DNA of 64,000 nt from Actinopolymorpha rutila (GCF_013407855.1 NZ_JACBZH010000001.1:2170001-2234000); one strand, 5' to 3'. Positions 41,660-51,789 are shown, numbered from the stretch's first letter. The notes: generated from the letters alone by a model not told the origin. Numbers and translations: made by a program.

Positions 41660-44062
41660 ATGCCCCTCACGCCCGCGTCCTCGCTGGCGCCATCGGCCCG
41701 CGAGCGGCTGACCCAGGTCGGCCGCTCGCGGGCCGAGCGCACCCGGGCGGCCGACGAGCGGCTGCGGTCACTGCTCGCCGACGCCTTCGCCGACCTCGGC
41801 ACCCCGCCCACCGCCGGCGGGGTGTCGGTCGTCGCCCTCGGCGGCTACGGCCGGGAGGAGCTCTCCGCCGCCAGTGACCTCGACGTCCTCCTGCTGTACG
41901 ACGACCGCTGTCCCGACGTCGCCGCGGTGGCCGAACGCCTGTGGTACCCGCTGTGGGACGACCGGGTCGCCCTCGACCACAGCGTGCGCACCATCGCCGA
42001 GACCTCCGAGGCGGCCGCCGGCGACCTGCGCACCGCCCTGTCCCTGCTGGACGCCCGGCACGTGGCCGGCGACGCGGCGCTGACAATCCAGCTGCGGACC
42101 ACGTTGCTCGCCGGGTGGCGGCGGACGGCGCCGCGCCGGCTTCCGGAGCTGGAGCGAAGCTGCCGCGACCGCGCCGCCCGGGTCGGGGAGATCGCCGCCC
42201 TGCTGGAGCCGGATCTGAAGGAGGCGCGCGGCGGCCTGCGCGACGGCGTCGTCATGCGGGCACTGGCCGCCACCTGGCTGGTCGACGTACCGCAGGCGAA
42301 CATCGCCCGGCTGCGCACGGGCCTGCTCGACGTACGCGACGTACTCCACGAGGTCTCCGGCAGACGGCCCACCGACCGGCTGCGTGCGGACCTGCAGGCC
42401 GAGGTGGCGGCCGGGTGCGGCCTGCCGGACCGGGACGCGCTGCTTCGGTACGTGTACCACCTGGGCCGCACGATGAGCCACACCGCCGACATCGCCTGGC
42501 GTCGCGCCGGCCGCGCCCTCGCCGGACGATCGGTACGGCGCGGCAGCCGTACCCGCCCACGTCCCGGTCCGGCCCTCACTCCGCTGGCGCCCGGTGTGGC
42601 CGCCGTCGACGGCGAGGTCGTGCTGGCACCCGAGGCACGTCTGGGCACCGACCCGCTGCTGCCGCTGCGGGCGGCCTACGCGGCGGCCGACCACGGGCTA
42701 CTGCTGGCGCCGCACACCGCCGACCGGCTGGGGAGCACCCCCGGCACGCTGCCGACGCCGTGGCCCGCGGAGGCGCGCCGGTTGTTCACCGCGCTGCTCG
42801 GCGCCGGTTCGGACCTGCTCACCGTGTGGGAGACCTGCGACCAGGCCGGGCTGGTGGGCGACCTGGTGCCGGAGTGGGACCGGGTGCGGTGCGCGCCGCA
42901 GTACTCCCCGGTGCACCGGCACACCGTCGACCGCCACCTGCTCGACACCTGCGTGGAGGCGTCCCGGCTGGTGCGCCGGGTTTACCGGCCGGACCTGCTG
43001 CTGGTCGGCGCGCTGCTGCACGACCTCGGCAAGGGCGAGCGCGGCGGCCGCGACGAGGGCACCGGCCGCCCGACACGCGACCACAGCGTGACCGGAGCCG
43101 AGATCGCCGCCCGGCTGGCGCCGCGGTGGGGGTTCGACCAGGCCGACACCGCGACCCTCGTGCTGCTGGTCCGCCACCACCTGCTGCTCGCCGACACCGC
43201 CACCCGCCGCGACCTCGACGACCCGACCACGATCCGCCAGGTCGCCGCCGTGGTCGCGGATGCGGACACCCTCGACCTGCTGGCCGCCCTGACCGAGGCG
43301 GACGCACGTGCCACCGGATCGGCGGCGTGGACGCAGTGGCGGGCGGCGCTCGTCGGCCGGCTCGTCGGTCACGTACGCCGCCACCTCGAACGCGGCCAGG
43401 TACCCGCGCCGGGTCCGCTCGCCCAGTGGCAGCGGGCGCTCGCCCGGAAACAGGTGCCCGGCGTCGTGGTCGAGCCGCCCGAGGTCGACGGGGAGCCGTT
43501 CCGGATCACCGTCGTCGCGCCCGGCCGGGTGGGGTCGCTGGCCACCGTCGCGGGCGTACTCGCGCTGGCCCGGCTGTCGGTGCGTTCGGCGTCCGTCCAC
43601 ACCGAGATCCACGCCGAGGGCGACGTGGGGGTGTCGATCTGGACGGTCGCGGGGGAGCCGCCCGACCCGGCGGTGCTGCGCGAACGCCTGGACGCCGCGC
43701 TGTCCGGCCGCGACCGGGTGGCCCCGCGGGTGGCCCGGATGGACGCCTCGCACGCCGCGCACGCCGCGCGCACGGCCCCGGGTGCCACCGCCCCGGCCGA
43801 CGTGCGGGTCGAGCCCGGCGCGTCGGCCGCCGCCACGGTGCTGGAGGTACGCGCCCACGACCGGCCCGGGTTGTTCCACCAGATCTGCGCGGCGGTGGCC
43901 GCCACCGGCTGCTCGGTCCGGTCGGCGCACGTGAGCACCTGGGCGGACAACGCGGTGGACGTCTTCTACCTGACCCGGCCCCAGGGCGGGCCGCTGGACG
44001 AGGGCGTGGCGGCGAAGGTGGCCGAGTCGGTACGCACGGCGCTGGATACGGGGGCTGGGTGA
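41660..44062 (+). CDS. glnD: PII nucleotidyltransferase/removing enzyme
   Basis: An 800-aa bifunctional enzyme that attaches and removes a nucleotide on PII in response to glutamine. The nucleotidyltransferase motif is ALGGYGREELSAASDLDVLLLYDD near residues 53-76. The HD phosphohydrolase region contains LLVGALLHDLGKGERG near 446-461. Two C-terminal ACT domains begin near FRITVVAPGRVGSLATVA (614) and VLEVRAHDRPGLFHQI (728). It starts 6 bp after glnB. In actinobacteria the enzyme is usually an adenylyltransferase. All catalytic motifs look intact. Confidence 0.96.
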   Translation: MPLTPASSLAPSARERLTQVGRSRAERTRAADERLRSLLADAFADLGTPPTAGGVSVVALGGYGREELSAASDLDVLLLYDDRCPDVAAVAERLWYPLWDDRVALDHSVRTIAETSEAAAGDLRTALSLLDARHVAGDAALTIQLRTTLLAGWRRTAPRRLPELERSCRDRAARVGEIAALLEPDLKEARGGLRDGVVMRALAATWLVDVPQANIARLRTGLLDVRDVLHEVSGRRPTDRLRADLQAEVAAGCGLPDRDALLRYVYHLGRTMSHTADIAWRRAGRALAGRSVRRGSRTRPRPGPALTPLAPGVAAVDGEVVLAPEARLGTDPLLPLRAAYAAADHGLLLAPHTADRLGSTPGTLPTPWPAEARRLFTALLGAGSDLLTVWETCDQAGLVGDLVPEWDRVRCAPQYSPVHRHTVDRHLLDTCVEASRLVRRVYRPDLLLVGALLHDLGKGERGGRDEGTGRPTRDHSVTGAEIAARLAPRWGFDQADTATLVLLVRHHLLLADTATRRDLDDPTTIRQVAAVVADADTLDLLAALTEADARATGSAAWTQWRAALVGRLVGHVRRHLERGQVPAPGPLAQWQRALARKQVPGVVVEPPEVDGEPFRITVVAPGRVGSLATVAGVLALARLSVRSASVHTEIHAEGDVGVSIWTVAGEPPDPAVLRERLDAALSGRDRVAPRVARMDASHAAHAARTAPGATAPADVRVEPGASAAATVLEVRAHDRPGLFHQICAAVAATGCSVRSAHVSTWADNAVDVFYLTRPQGGPLDEGVAAKVAESVRTALDTGAG

Positions 44063-44218
44063 CAGGTGCACGACACGGTGACACAGTGGGGACGACCCAC
44101 CGAAACCGGGTGAGCCGGGCCAGATCGACGCCAAACCTCCGGCGCCGCCGACCGCGGCCCACCGGACGGCTACCCTGGCCAGGACCCCACCACGTCTAAC
44201 GAGGACCAGACTGCCACC

Positions 44219-45832
44219 GTGTTCGCCACCCTTCAGGATCGCCTCGAGGCGACGTTCAAGCGGCTCCGCGGCAAGGGCCGGCTCACCGACGACGACATCG
44301 ACACCAGCGCGCGGGAGATCCGGATCGCCCTGCTGGAGGCCGACGTCGCGCTGCCGGTCGTGCGTGCCTTCATCGCGCAGCTCAAGGAGCGGGCGCGGGG
44401 ATCCGCGGTCCACCAGGCCCTCAACCCGGCCGAGCAGGTCATCAAGATCGTCAACGAGGAGCTCATCGAGATCCTCGGCGGCGACACCCGCCGGCTGCGG
44501 TTCGCCAAGAACCCGCCGACCGTCATCATGCTGGCCGGTCTGCAGGGCGCTGGTAAGACCACGCTGGCCGGCAAGCTCGGTCTCTGGCTGAAGGGTCAGG
44601 GCCACCAGCCGTTGCTGGTCGCTGCCGACCTGCAACGTCCCAACGCCGTCGAGCAGCTGCAGGTCGTCGGCCAGCGGGCCGGGGTCGCGGTGTTCGCACC
44701 CGAGCCCGGCAGCGGCGTGGGCGACCCGGTCGACGTCGCGCGGCGCAGCATCGAGCACGCCCGCAGCAAGCTCTACGACGTGGTGATCGTGGACACCGCG
44801 GGCCGGCTCGGCATCGACGCGGAGATGATGCAGCAGGCCGCCGACATCCGCGACGCGGTGTCGCCCGACGAGATCCTGTTCGTCGTCGACGCGATGATCG
44901 GCCAGGACGCCGTCACCACGGCCGAGTCGTTCCGCGACGGTGTGGGCTTCGACGGCGTGGTGCTGTCCAAGCTCGACGGCGACGCCCGCGGTGGCGCGGC
45001 CCTCTCGGTCCGGCACGTGACCGGCCGGCCGGTGATGTTCGCCTCCAACGGCGAGAAGCTCGACGAGTTCGACGTCTTCCACCCCGACCGGATGGCCTCC
45101 CGCATCCTCGGGATGGGTGACGTACTCACCCTCATCGAGACCGCCGAGAAGGCCTTCGACGAGGAGCAGGCAGCCCGGGTCGCGGACAAGCTCAAGACCG
45201 AGCGCGGCTTCACCCTCGAGGACTTCCTCGCCCAGATGCAGGCCGTCCGCAAGATGGGCTCGCTGTCGAAGATCCTCGGCATGCTTCCCGGCCTCGGCGA
45301 CGTCCGTAACCAGGTCGAACAGATCGACGACCGGGAACTGGACCGGATCGAGGCGATCATCCGTTCGATGACGCCGGCCGAGCGGGACGACCCCAAGCTG
45401 ATCAACGGCTCCCGGCGGCTGCGGATCTCCAACGGTTCGGGCACCACGGTCTCCGACGTCAACCTGCTGGTGGAGCGGTTCCTCGAGGCCCGCAAGATGA
45501 TGAGCCAGCTCAGCCAGGGCAAGGGCGTCCCGGGGATGCCCAACATCCCGGGCATGGGCGGCGCCATGGGTGGCGGCAGCCGCAAGGGCAAGAAGGGCAA
45601 GAAGGGCAAGGCCAACCAGCGCGCCGGCGGACGCTCCGGCAACCCGGCCAAGCGGGCGCGGCAGGCCGCCGCCGACGCGGTGGCCGCGAGCGAGCAGGGC
45701 GAGGAGCAGGGCGGGATCCCGGCCGCGTTCGGCGGCAACGGCCTGCCCGACCTCAACTCTCCGACCGACGTCCCGGAGGGCTTCGAGCTACCGAAGGAGC
45801 TGCGCGACCTGTTGCCGAAAGACGGCAAGTGA
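44219..45832 (+). CDS. ffh: Signal recognition particle protein Ffh
   Basis: A 537-aa GTPase that binds signal sequences and 4.5S RNA and docks with FtsY. N-domain first; G-domain with AGLQGAGKTT near residue 105, DLQRPNAVEQ, DTAGRLGID, and SKLDGDARGG. The M-domain (about 300-430) shows MGSLSKILGMLPG, and the RNA-binding SIxSMxxxER region reads IRSMTPAERDDP. The tail is unusually long, with a Lys/Gly-rich part and a hydrophilic end. The GTG start follows an AACGAGGACC stretch. 156 bp separate it from glnD, with a -10-like TACCCT in between. Confidence 0.97.
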   Translation: MFATLQDRLEATFKRLRGKGRLTDDDIDTSAREIRIALLEADVALPVVRAFIAQLKERARGSAVHQALNPAEQVIKIVNEELIEILGGDTRRLRFAKNPPTVIMLAGLQGAGKTTLAGKLGLWLKGQGHQPLLVAADLQRPNAVEQLQVVGQRAGVAVFAPEPGSGVGDPVDVARRSIEHARSKLYDVVIVDTAGRLGIDAEMMQQAADIRDAVSPDEILFVVDAMIGQDAVTTAESFRDGVGFDGVVLSKLDGDARGGAALSVRHVTGRPVMFASNGEKLDEFDVFHPDRMASRILGMGDVLTLIETAEKAFDEEQAARVADKLKTERGFTLEDFLAQMQAVRKMGSLSKILGMLPGLGDVRNQVEQIDDRELDRIEAIIRSMTPAERDDPKLINGSRRLRISNGSGTTVSDVNLLVERFLEARKMMSQLSQGKGVPGMPNIPGMGGAMGGGSRKGKKGKKGKANQRAGGRSGNPAKRARQAAADAVAASEQGEEQGGIPAAFGGNGLPDLNSPTDVPEGFELPKELRDLLPKDGK

Positions 45833-46923
45833 CCGCCACAGGTCGTGAGGGTGCGCTGCGGGTACGCGGTGTCGTCCTGCCTGAGGGCGAGCACCGCGAC
45901 CTGTACGTCGTCGGCGGCCGGATCAGCCACACGCCGGTGCCGGACGCCGACCTGATCGGCGAGGGCTACGTCGTACCCGGGCTGGTCGACGCCCACTGCC
46001 ACGTCGGCCTGGACGCCGACGGCGCCGTGCCGCGGCCGGTGCAGGAGCAGCAGGCGGTCGCCGACCGCGACGCCGGCACGCTGCTGATCCGGGACGCCGG
46101 CAGCGCAGCCGACACCCGCTGGATCGACGACCGCGACGACCTGCCCCGCATCATCCGGGCCGGGCGGCACATCGCCCGCACAAAGCGCTACATCCGCAAC
46201 TACGGCGCCGAGATCGAGCCGCTGGAACTCGTCGACACCGTGGCCGAGCAGGCCGCGCGCGGCGACGGCTGGGTCAAGCTCGTCGGCGACTGGATCGACC
46301 GGGGCGTGGGCGACCTCTCGCCCTGCTGGCCCGGCGACGCGCTGGCCGCCGGGATCGCGAAGGCGCACGAACTCGGAGCCCGGGTGACCGCGCACGTGTT
46401 CGGCGAGGACGCGCTGCCCGACCTGCTCGCCGCCGGGATCGACTGCCTCGAACACGGCACCGGGCTGACCGACGACCTCATCGGCGAGATGGCACGGCGC
46501 CAGGTGGCGCTGGTGCCGACCCGGCGGCAGATCGACAACTTCCCGGAGTACGCCGCCCAGGGCGAGGCGAGGTTCCCGGCGTACGCCCGGCACATGCGCG
46601 ACCTGCACGCCCGGGTCGACGGCACGCTGCGGGCCGCCTACGAGGCCGGGGTGCCGATCTACGCCGGCACCGACGCGGGTGGCGTACTCCCGCACGGACT
46701 GGTGGCGACCGAGATCCGGATGCTCGCCGAGTGCGCCGGCATGTCGCCGTATGACGCACTGGCGGCGGGCTCGTGGCAGGCCCGGGAGTGGCTCGGCCGG
46801 CCGGCTCGGCTGGAGGAGGGCGCTCCCGCCGACTTCGTGGTGTACGCCGACGACCCGGTGGCCGACCTGAGCACGCTGGCCGCTCCCGTCCGGGTGGTCC
46901 TGCGCGGCCGGGTGGTGGCATAG
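45829..46923 (+). CDS. Metal-dependent amidohydrolase (imidazolonepropionase-like)
   Basis: A 364-aa TIM-barrel hydrolase of the amidohydrolase superfamily. The N-terminal small domain is followed by the first metal motif VDAHCHVGLD (HxH) near residue 51. The DGWVKLVGDW strand carries the bridging Lys. HVFGEDAL and LEHGTGL supply further His, and IYAGTDAGGVLPHG gives the last Asp. It starts at GTG 45829, overlapping the ffh stop. The genes around it are core SRP and ribosome genes, so this looks like an insertion into the conserved chain. Substrate unknown; a cyclic amide or dipeptide is likely. Confidence 0.88.
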   Translation: MTATGREGALRVRGVVLPEGEHRDLYVVGGRISHTPVPDADLIGEGYVVPGLVDAHCHVGLDADGAVPRPVQEQQAVADRDAGTLLIRDAGSAADTRWIDDRDDLPRIIRAGRHIARTKRYIRNYGAEIEPLELVDTVAEQAARGDGWVKLVGDWIDRGVGDLSPCWPGDALAAGIAKAHELGARVTAHVFGEDALPDLLAAGIDCLEHGTGLTDDLIGEMARRQVALVPTRRQIDNFPEYAAQGEARFPAYARHMRDLHARVDGTLRAAYEAGVPIYAGTDAGGVLPHGLVATEIRMLAECAGMSPYDALAAGSWQAREWLGRPARLEEGAPADFVVYADDPVADLSTLAAPVRVVLRGRVVA

Positions 46924-47030
46924 GGGCTCCGAGGTACGGAAACGTCCGGTTCGCCCCCGTTCGCGCCGTCGCGATCCCTCGTAGTTCCGCCCGGTGCACC
47001 CGTGTGGGCCACGCACTCCGTCCCGTCTGG

Positions 47031-47036
47031 CACAAT
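47031..47036 (+). promoter_or_regulatory. Putative -10 of the rpsP operon
   Basis: TGGCACAATGG (47028-47038) contains CACAAT, a -10-like hexamer in the 245-bp gap before rpsP. A similar GGCACAAT occurs before the class V aminotransferase gene, and GCCACACT before rplS, suggesting a shared promoter type. Confidence 0.4.
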
Positions 47037-47168
47037 GGTCGGCCGAGTCCGTCTGTCGCGTAGCCCTCTCACCTCCGCGGCCGGCCGGCTCCCTTCGAGA
47101 GGTCGGTTCCGCACCCCACGCGGCGCCGCCCGATCACCCTTTCGTCCACACAGGGAGACTCCACACTC

Positions 47169-47645
47169 GTGGCCGTCAAGATCAGGCTGAAGCGCATGGG
47201 CAAGATCCGTGCGCCCTACTACCGCATCGTCGTGGCCGACTCGCGTGTCAAGCGCGACGGAAAGACGATCGAGCAGATCGGCAAGTACCACCCCAAGAGC
47301 GACCCCAGCTTCATCGAGGTCGACTCCGAGCGTGCACAGCACTGGTTGTCCGTGGGGGCGCAGCCGTCCGAGCCGGTCCTCGCGATCCTGAAGCGCACCG
47401 GCGACTGGCAGAAGTTCAAGGGCGAGCCCGCCCCGGAGCCGCTGAAGATGCCGGCGCCCAAGGCCGACAAGCGCGTGCTGTTCGACGACGCGTTGCGCGA
47501 CGCGCACTCCGAGCCGCAGGGCGAGGCCGTCAGCAAGAAGTCCGCGGCCCGCAAGCCCAAGGCCGAGGACAAGCCCGCCGACCAGGCCGAGGCCACCGGC
47601 GAGTCCGCCGGCACCGAGGCCGCGCAGGGCGAGAGCGAGGCCTGA
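47169..47645 (+). CDS. rpsP: 30S ribosomal protein S16
   Basis: A 158-aa S16; the core of about 80 residues ([26 protein letters not shown], later [31 protein letters not shown]) binds 16S rRNA during 30S assembly. The C-terminal 75 residues are a Lys/Ala/Glu-rich extension that is longer than in most bacteria. The start is GTG 47169 with AGGGAG upstream. It opens the rpsP-KH-rimM-trmD cluster; the KH gene starts 3 bp after its stop. Confidence 0.98.
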   Translation: MAVKIRLKRMGKIRAPYYRIVVADSRVKRDGKTIEQIGKYHPKSDPSFIEVDSERAQHWLSVGAQPSEPVLAILKRTGDWQKFKGEPAPEPLKMPAPKADKRVLFDDALRDAHSEPQGEAVSKKSAARKPKAEDKPADQAEATGESAGTEAAQGESEA

Positions 47646-47648
47646 TCC

Positions 47649-47903
47649 ATGCTGGTCGAGGCGCTGGAGCACGTCGTCCGCGGCATTGTCGCTCACCCCG
47701 ATGACGTCCGGGTGAGCACGCGGGAGCTTCGGCGCGGTCGCACGTTCGAGGTCCGCGTTCATCCGGAGGACTTCGGCCGGGTGATCGGACGCCGCGGCCG
47801 CACCGCGCAGGCCATCCGCACGGTGGTCGGCGCTCTCGACAAGGGCCGCAGCCCGCGCATCGACTTCGTAGAGGTCGGCGCGCGCGGCGGCCGCGGCCGC
47901 TGA
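47649..47903 (+). CDS. khpA: KH-domain RNA-binding protein
   Basis: An 84-aa single KH-domain protein (KhpA family) always found between rpsP and rimM in Gram-positive bacteria. The nucleic-acid loop GRVIGRRGRTAQAIRTVV contains the GxxG motif. With a partner protein it binds RNA globally and influences cell division and growth in related species. ATG 47649 is 3 bp after the rpsP stop. A 129-bp gap with no terminator follows before rimM. Confidence 0.95.
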   Translation: MLVEALEHVVRGIVAHPDDVRVSTRELRRGRTFEVRVHPEDFGRVIGRRGRTAQAIRTVVGALDKGRSPRIDFVEVGARGGRGR

Positions 47904-48032
47904 CCAGACAGCAACGCGTGGGGCCGGCAGCGTCCCGTTCGGTTCGGCCGAACGCGGCGCCGCCGGCCCTTCGTACGTCCTGACCGCTCGCGTCCGCGTC
48001 CCGCTCTTCCCGCCCCCTCGGAGGCTGTCCTG

Positions 48033-48578
48033 ATGGAGTTGCTCGTCGGCCGGATCGGCCGTGCCCACGGGCTCCGTGGCGAGGTCGCCGTGACCGTGCG
48101 CACCGACGCGCCGGAGGAGCGGTTCGTGCCCGGCGCGTCCTTCGCCACCGGCAGCGGACAGCTTCGGATCGACGCGGTGCGCTGGAGCAGCGGCCGGCTG
48201 CTGGTCTGCTTCGACGGCGTACGCGACCGGACCGCCGCCGAGCGCCTCCGCGGGACCGACCTGGTGGCCGAGGTGCCCGAGGACGAACGACCCGAGGACC
48301 CCGACGAGTTCTACGACCACCAGTTGGTCGGGCTCGCCGCCGTGACCGTCGCCGGGGAGGCCGTGGGGGAGGTGACCGAGGTCGTGCACCTGCCGATGCA
48401 GGATCTGCTCGCCGTACGCACGCCGGACGGGGGCGAGGTGCTCGTGCCGTTCGTCGCCGCGATCGTGCCGGAGGTCGACCTCGAGCACGGGCGGCTGATC
48501 GTCGACCCGCCGCCGGGACTCCTCGGGGACGTCAAGGACGACGCCGTGCCCGACGAGGGGCCGGAGGGTCCCCGGTGA
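48033..48578 (+). CDS. rimM: Ribosome maturation factor RimM
   Basis: A 181-aa assembly factor that binds S19 and helps mature the head of the 30S subunit. The N-terminal beta-barrel begins [19 protein letters not shown]. The PRC-barrel domain (about residues 93-170) has [11 protein letters not shown] and the segment [23 protein letters not shown] ribosome site precedes ATG 48033. It overlaps trmD by 4 bp. Confidence 0.96.
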   Translation: MELLVGRIGRAHGLRGEVAVTVRTDAPEERFVPGASFATGSGQLRIDAVRWSSGRLLVCFDGVRDRTAAERLRGTDLVAEVPEDERPEDPDEFYDHQLVGLAAVTVAGEAVGEVTEVVHLPMQDLLAVRTPDGGEVLVPFVAAIVPEVDLEHGRLIVDPPPGLLGDVKDDAVPDEGPEGPR

Positions 48579-49327
48579 GGCTGGACGTCGTCTCGATCTT
48601 CCCCGACTACCTCGCCCCGCTGCGGCTGTCGCTGGTGGGCAAGGCGGTCGACAGCGGAATCCTCGACCTGCGTGTACACGACCTGCGCGACTGGACGCAC
48701 GACCGCCACCGCACCGTCGACGACACTCCCTACGGCGGCGGCGCCGGCATGGTGATGCGGCCCGAGCCGTGGGGTGAGGCGCTGGACACCCTGGCGCCGC
48801 CCGGCGGTGCCCAGCCGCGGTTCGTCGTACCCACCCCGGCCGGCAGGCCGTTCACCCAGGACCTCGCCGCCGAACTCGCCGCCGAGCCGTGGCTGGTGTT
48901 CGGCTGCGGGCGGTACGAGGGGATCGACCAGCGGGTCGTGGAGTACGCCGGCAGCCGGATGCGGGTCGATGAGGTCTCTCTCGGCGACTACGTTCTCGCC
49001 GGCGGTGAGGTGGCGGTCCTGGTGATCGTCGAGGCGGTCGCCCGGCTGCTGCCGGGGGTGCTCGGCAACCCCGAGTCGCTCACCGAGGAGTCCCACAGCG
49101 CGGGGCTGCTGGAGTACCCCGTCTACACCAAGCCGGCGACCTGGCGTGAGCGGGAGGTCCCGCCCGTGCTGCTGTCCGGCCATCACGGCCAGATCGCCCG
49201 CTGGCGCCGGGACGAGGCGCTGCGACGCACGGCGCGGCGCCGCCCCGACCTGCTGCACCGGCTGCCCGCGGAGGAGCTCGACGCCCAGGACCGGCGCGTC
49301 CTCGCCGAGGGAGACGAGTCGGGCTGA
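48575..49327 (+). CDS. trmD: tRNA (guanine37-N1)-methyltransferase
   Basis: A 250-aa SAM-dependent methylase that modifies G37 of tRNAs reading CNN codons and prevents frameshifting. The knotted SPOUT fold shows [25 protein letters not shown], the SAM loop [11 protein letters not shown] and [11 protein letters not shown]. The start GTG lies inside the rimM stop (GTGA). The linker and C-terminal domain are of usual length. It closes the rimM-trmD pair; 243 bp follow before rplS. Confidence 0.97.
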   Translation: MRLDVVSIFPDYLAPLRLSLVGKAVDSGILDLRVHDLRDWTHDRHRTVDDTPYGGGAGMVMRPEPWGEALDTLAPPGGAQPRFVVPTPAGRPFTQDLAAELAAEPWLVFGCGRYEGIDQRVVEYAGSRMRVDEVSLGDYVLAGGEVAVLVIVEAVARLLPGVLGNPESLTEESHSAGLLEYPVYTKPATWREREVPPVLLSGHHGQIARWRRDEALRRTARRRPDLLHRLPAEELDAQDRRVLAEGDESG

Positions 49328-49570
49328 ACCTCGGCCGACGCCCGGCCGACACAGACCCGGACCGTCACAAGCCGGGCGAACCGGCTCCGGCTTTCCGGGT
49401 CGCCGTGGGTGTTCCCAGCTCGGTATGCCACACTTGGCCGCTGGCTGCCCACTGCGGGTCCAGCCGACAAGCGTTCCTGCCACAGGGGGAGCGCCGGGCA
49501 CTCGCCCGATCGCGTCACCACGTACAGACCATCTACCGATGGTGACCTGTTGGCACCACGAGGAGAAGAC

Positions 49571-49930
49571 ATGAGTTCGCTCGATGCCGTCGACGCCGCG
49601 TCCCTGCGCTCCGACGTTCCCGAGTTCCAGGCCGGCGACACGCTGAAGGTGCACGTCAAGGTCGTCGAAGGTAACCGGACCCGGGTCCAGGTCTTCCAGG
49701 GCGTCTGCCTCAAGCGCGTCGGTGCCGGGCTCAAGGAGACCTTCACCGTCCGCAAGGTGAGCTTCGGCGTCGGGGTGGAGCGCACGTTCCCCCTGCACAC
49801 CCCGATCATCGAGAAGATCGAGGTCGCCACCCGCGGCGACGTGCGGCGCGCGAAGCTGTACTACGTGCGTGGCCTGCGCGGCAAGGCCGCGAAGATCAAG
49901 GAGAAGCGCGAGTCCACCGCTGCTCACTGA
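49571..49930 (+). CDS. rplS: 50S ribosomal protein L19
   Basis: A 119-aa L19 at the 30S-50S interface. Motifs: [75 protein letters not shown] 49571 has an AGGAG site 8 bases upstream; the longer upstream frame is not supported. The 243-bp region before it holds a promoter-like CACACT (49429-49434) and may carry the autoregulatory leader that ribosomal genes often have, though I cannot assign one. Confidence 0.98.
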   Translation: MSSLDAVDAASLRSDVPEFQAGDTLKVHVKVVEGNRTRVQVFQGVCLKRVGAGLKETFTVRKVSFGVGVERTFPLHTPIIEKIEVATRGDVRRAKLYYVRGLRGKAAKIKEKRESTAAH

Positions 49931-49953
49931 GCCTCGCCGACTAGGCTCGACGG

Positions 49954-50886
49954 GTGGATGAACGGGAGATCGCTGCCGGCCGTGAGCCGGCGACCGGGAG
50001 GGCGTCGACTGTGGGGTCCAACGACGGGTCGGAGACGAGTGACGCCCGGCGTAACCGCGGCAAGGAGCGCTCCTTCTGGCGCGAGCTTCCCGTCCTCGTC
50101 GTCCTGGCGCTCGGGCTCGCGCTGCTGATCAAGACCTTCCTGGTCCAGGCGTTCTACATCCCGTCGGAGTCGATGGAGAACACCCTCGTCCCCGGCGACC
50201 GGGTGCTCGTCAACAAGCTGTCGTACCGCCTGGGCGAGATCCAGCGCGGCGACGTGATCGTGTTCAACGGCGCCGACTCCTGGGAGAGCGAGGTCGACCT
50301 CGCTCCGCCCAGCGGGTCGGTGCAGAAGTTGCTGCACAAGATGGGCGAGCTGTTCGGCTTCTCCACCGTCGGTGAGAAGGACTTCATCAAGCGGGTGATC
50401 GGCCTGCCCGGCGACCACGTGGTCTGCTGCGACAAGCAGAACCGCGTGGTGGTCAACGGCAAGCCGATCGCCGAGAGCGGCTATCTCCACCCGGGCGACC
50501 CGCCCTCGGCGAGCGCGTTCGACATCCGGGTGCCGGCCGACCGGCTGTGGGTGATGGGCGACCACCGGTCCGCCTCCGCCGACTCCCGTTCCCACCTGGG
50601 TGACCCCGGTGGCGGCACCATCCCGATCGACCACGTGGTCGGCCGCGCGTTCGTGATCGTGTGGCCGCTGGACCGGGTCGACCTGCTCACCCGGCCCGGT
50701 GCCTACGGCGACGCCGGCCTGGCCGGTGGGCCCCGTGCACCGGCCGCGTCGACCGTGTCGGCCGCGCCGCTCGGTTCCCCGTTGACCGACGCCGTGCCCG
50801 TCCTGGCCGGGGCAGGTGTCGTGTTCCCGCTCGCCGGTCTGCGGCGCGGGCTGCTGCGACGCCGCCGGTCCCGGGCGGGCCGCTGA
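49954..50886 (+). CDS. lepB: Signal peptidase I
   Basis: A 310-aa membrane protease that removes Sec and Tat signal peptides outside the cell membrane. A disordered N-terminus of about 35 residues is followed by a membrane helix (LVVLALGLALLIKTFLV). The catalytic Ser is in YIPSESMENTL, and the Lys in FIKRVIGLPGD. The box D/E region LWVMGDHRSASADSR follows. A second hydrophobic segment near the C-terminus precedes an Arg-rich end. GTG 49954 is 23 bp after rplS. It is followed by rnhB after 15 bp. Length is a little above the usual because of the tail. Confidence 0.95.
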   Translation: MDEREIAAGREPATGRASTVGSNDGSETSDARRNRGKERSFWRELPVLVVLALGLALLIKTFLVQAFYIPSESMENTLVPGDRVLVNKLSYRLGEIQRGDVIVFNGADSWESEVDLAPPSGSVQKLLHKMGELFGFSTVGEKDFIKRVIGLPGDHVVCCDKQNRVVVNGKPIAESGYLHPGDPPSASAFDIRVPADRLWVMGDHRSASADSRSHLGDPGGGTIPIDHVVGRAFVIVWPLDRVDLLTRPGAYGDAGLAGGPRAPAASTVSAAPLGSPLTDAVPVLAGAGVVFPLAGLRRGLLRRRRSRAGR

Positions 50887-50901
50887 CCGGGAGGTCAGGT
50901 C

Positions 50902-51789
50902 ATGCCAGCCGTACGCCGAGTGGTGGTCCGGCGGGACTCGGGCCTCTACGCGTACGAACGCGCCCTGGTCCGTGGCGGGCTAGCCCCGGTGGCGGGCGTC
51001 GACGAGGCCGGGCGGGGTGCGTGTGCCGGCCCGCTGGTCTCCGCCGCGGTGATCCTTCCGGAGGGAAGTCGCGGTGAGGTACGCGGGCTCGCCGACTCCA
51101 AGCTGCTGACCGCCGCGGCGCGTGAGCGCTGCTACGCCGAGATCGTCCGGCGGGCGGTCGCCTGGTCCGTGGTGGTCGTACCCCCCGCCGAATGCGATCG
51201 GCTCGGCATGCACCGGGTCAACATCGAGGCGCTGCGCCGTGCGTTGTTCGCGCTGGACACCCGGCCGGCCTACGTCCTCACCGACGGCTTCCCGGTCGAC
51301 GGGCTCGGCGCCCCCGGCCTCGCGGTGTGGAAGGGCGACCGGGTCATCGCCTGCATCGCCGCCGCCTCGGTGATCGCGAAGGTCACCCGTGACCGGCTGA
51401 TGTGCGAGTTGTCCGAGCGCTATCCCGCGTACGACTTCGCCACCCACAAGGGGTACTGCACCGCCGACCACCAGGCGGCGCTCGACCAGCACGGACCGTG
51501 TCCGGAACACCGGCTGCGCTACATCAACGTCATGCGCGCCGCGGGTGTCGACCGCACCGGATCGGTGCCGGCCTCGGCGGACGAGCCGGAAGCACGGGAC
51601 GAAACGGACGGATCGGCCCCGGCCGGGTCCGTGCCGGGCAGGTCCAGCGTCATGGGCCAGAATGGTTCCGGGACGGTGGCCCCCGTCCCGGACGGCGACC
51701 GCCCGGCCGACGACCAACCGACCGACAGCGAGGACCTGGTGAGCGTGACCACGGGGAACCGAGCTCGGGGAGGGGAGCGCGCGCGATGA
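50902..51789 (+). CDS. rnhB: Ribonuclease HII
   Basis: A 295-aa endonuclease that removes misincorporated ribonucleotides from DNA. The catalytic motif AGVDEAGRGACAGPLV is near residue 33; SKLLTAAARE and the metal-binding Asp in VLTDGFPVDG follow, then SVIAKVTRDRLMCEL and YDFATHKGYCT. After residue 215 there is a 70-residue low-complexity extension beyond the usual end. ATG 50902 follows a GGGAGGTCAGG site. Its stop overlaps the start of the DUF2469 gene (ATGA), an arrangement conserved in actinobacteria. Confidence 0.95.
   Translation: MPAVRRVVVRRDSGLYAYERALVRGGLAPVAGVDEAGRGACAGPLVSAAVILPEGSRGEVRGLADSKLLTAAARERCYAEIVRRAVAWSVVVVPPAECDRLGMHRVNIEALRRALFALDTRPAYVLTDGFPVDGLGAPGLAVWKGDRVIACIAAASVIAKVTRDRLMCELSERYPAYDFATHKGYCTADHQAALDQHGPCPEHRLRYINVMRAAGVDRTGSVPASADEPEARDETDGSAPAGSVPGRSSVMGQNGSGTVAPVPDGDRPADDQPTDSEDLVSVTTGNRARGGERAR

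Noticed and set aside
44063..44218. 4.5S SRP RNA gene next to ffh
   Set aside because: The gap is GC-rich but lacks the GGAA tetraloop helix typical of SRP RNA.
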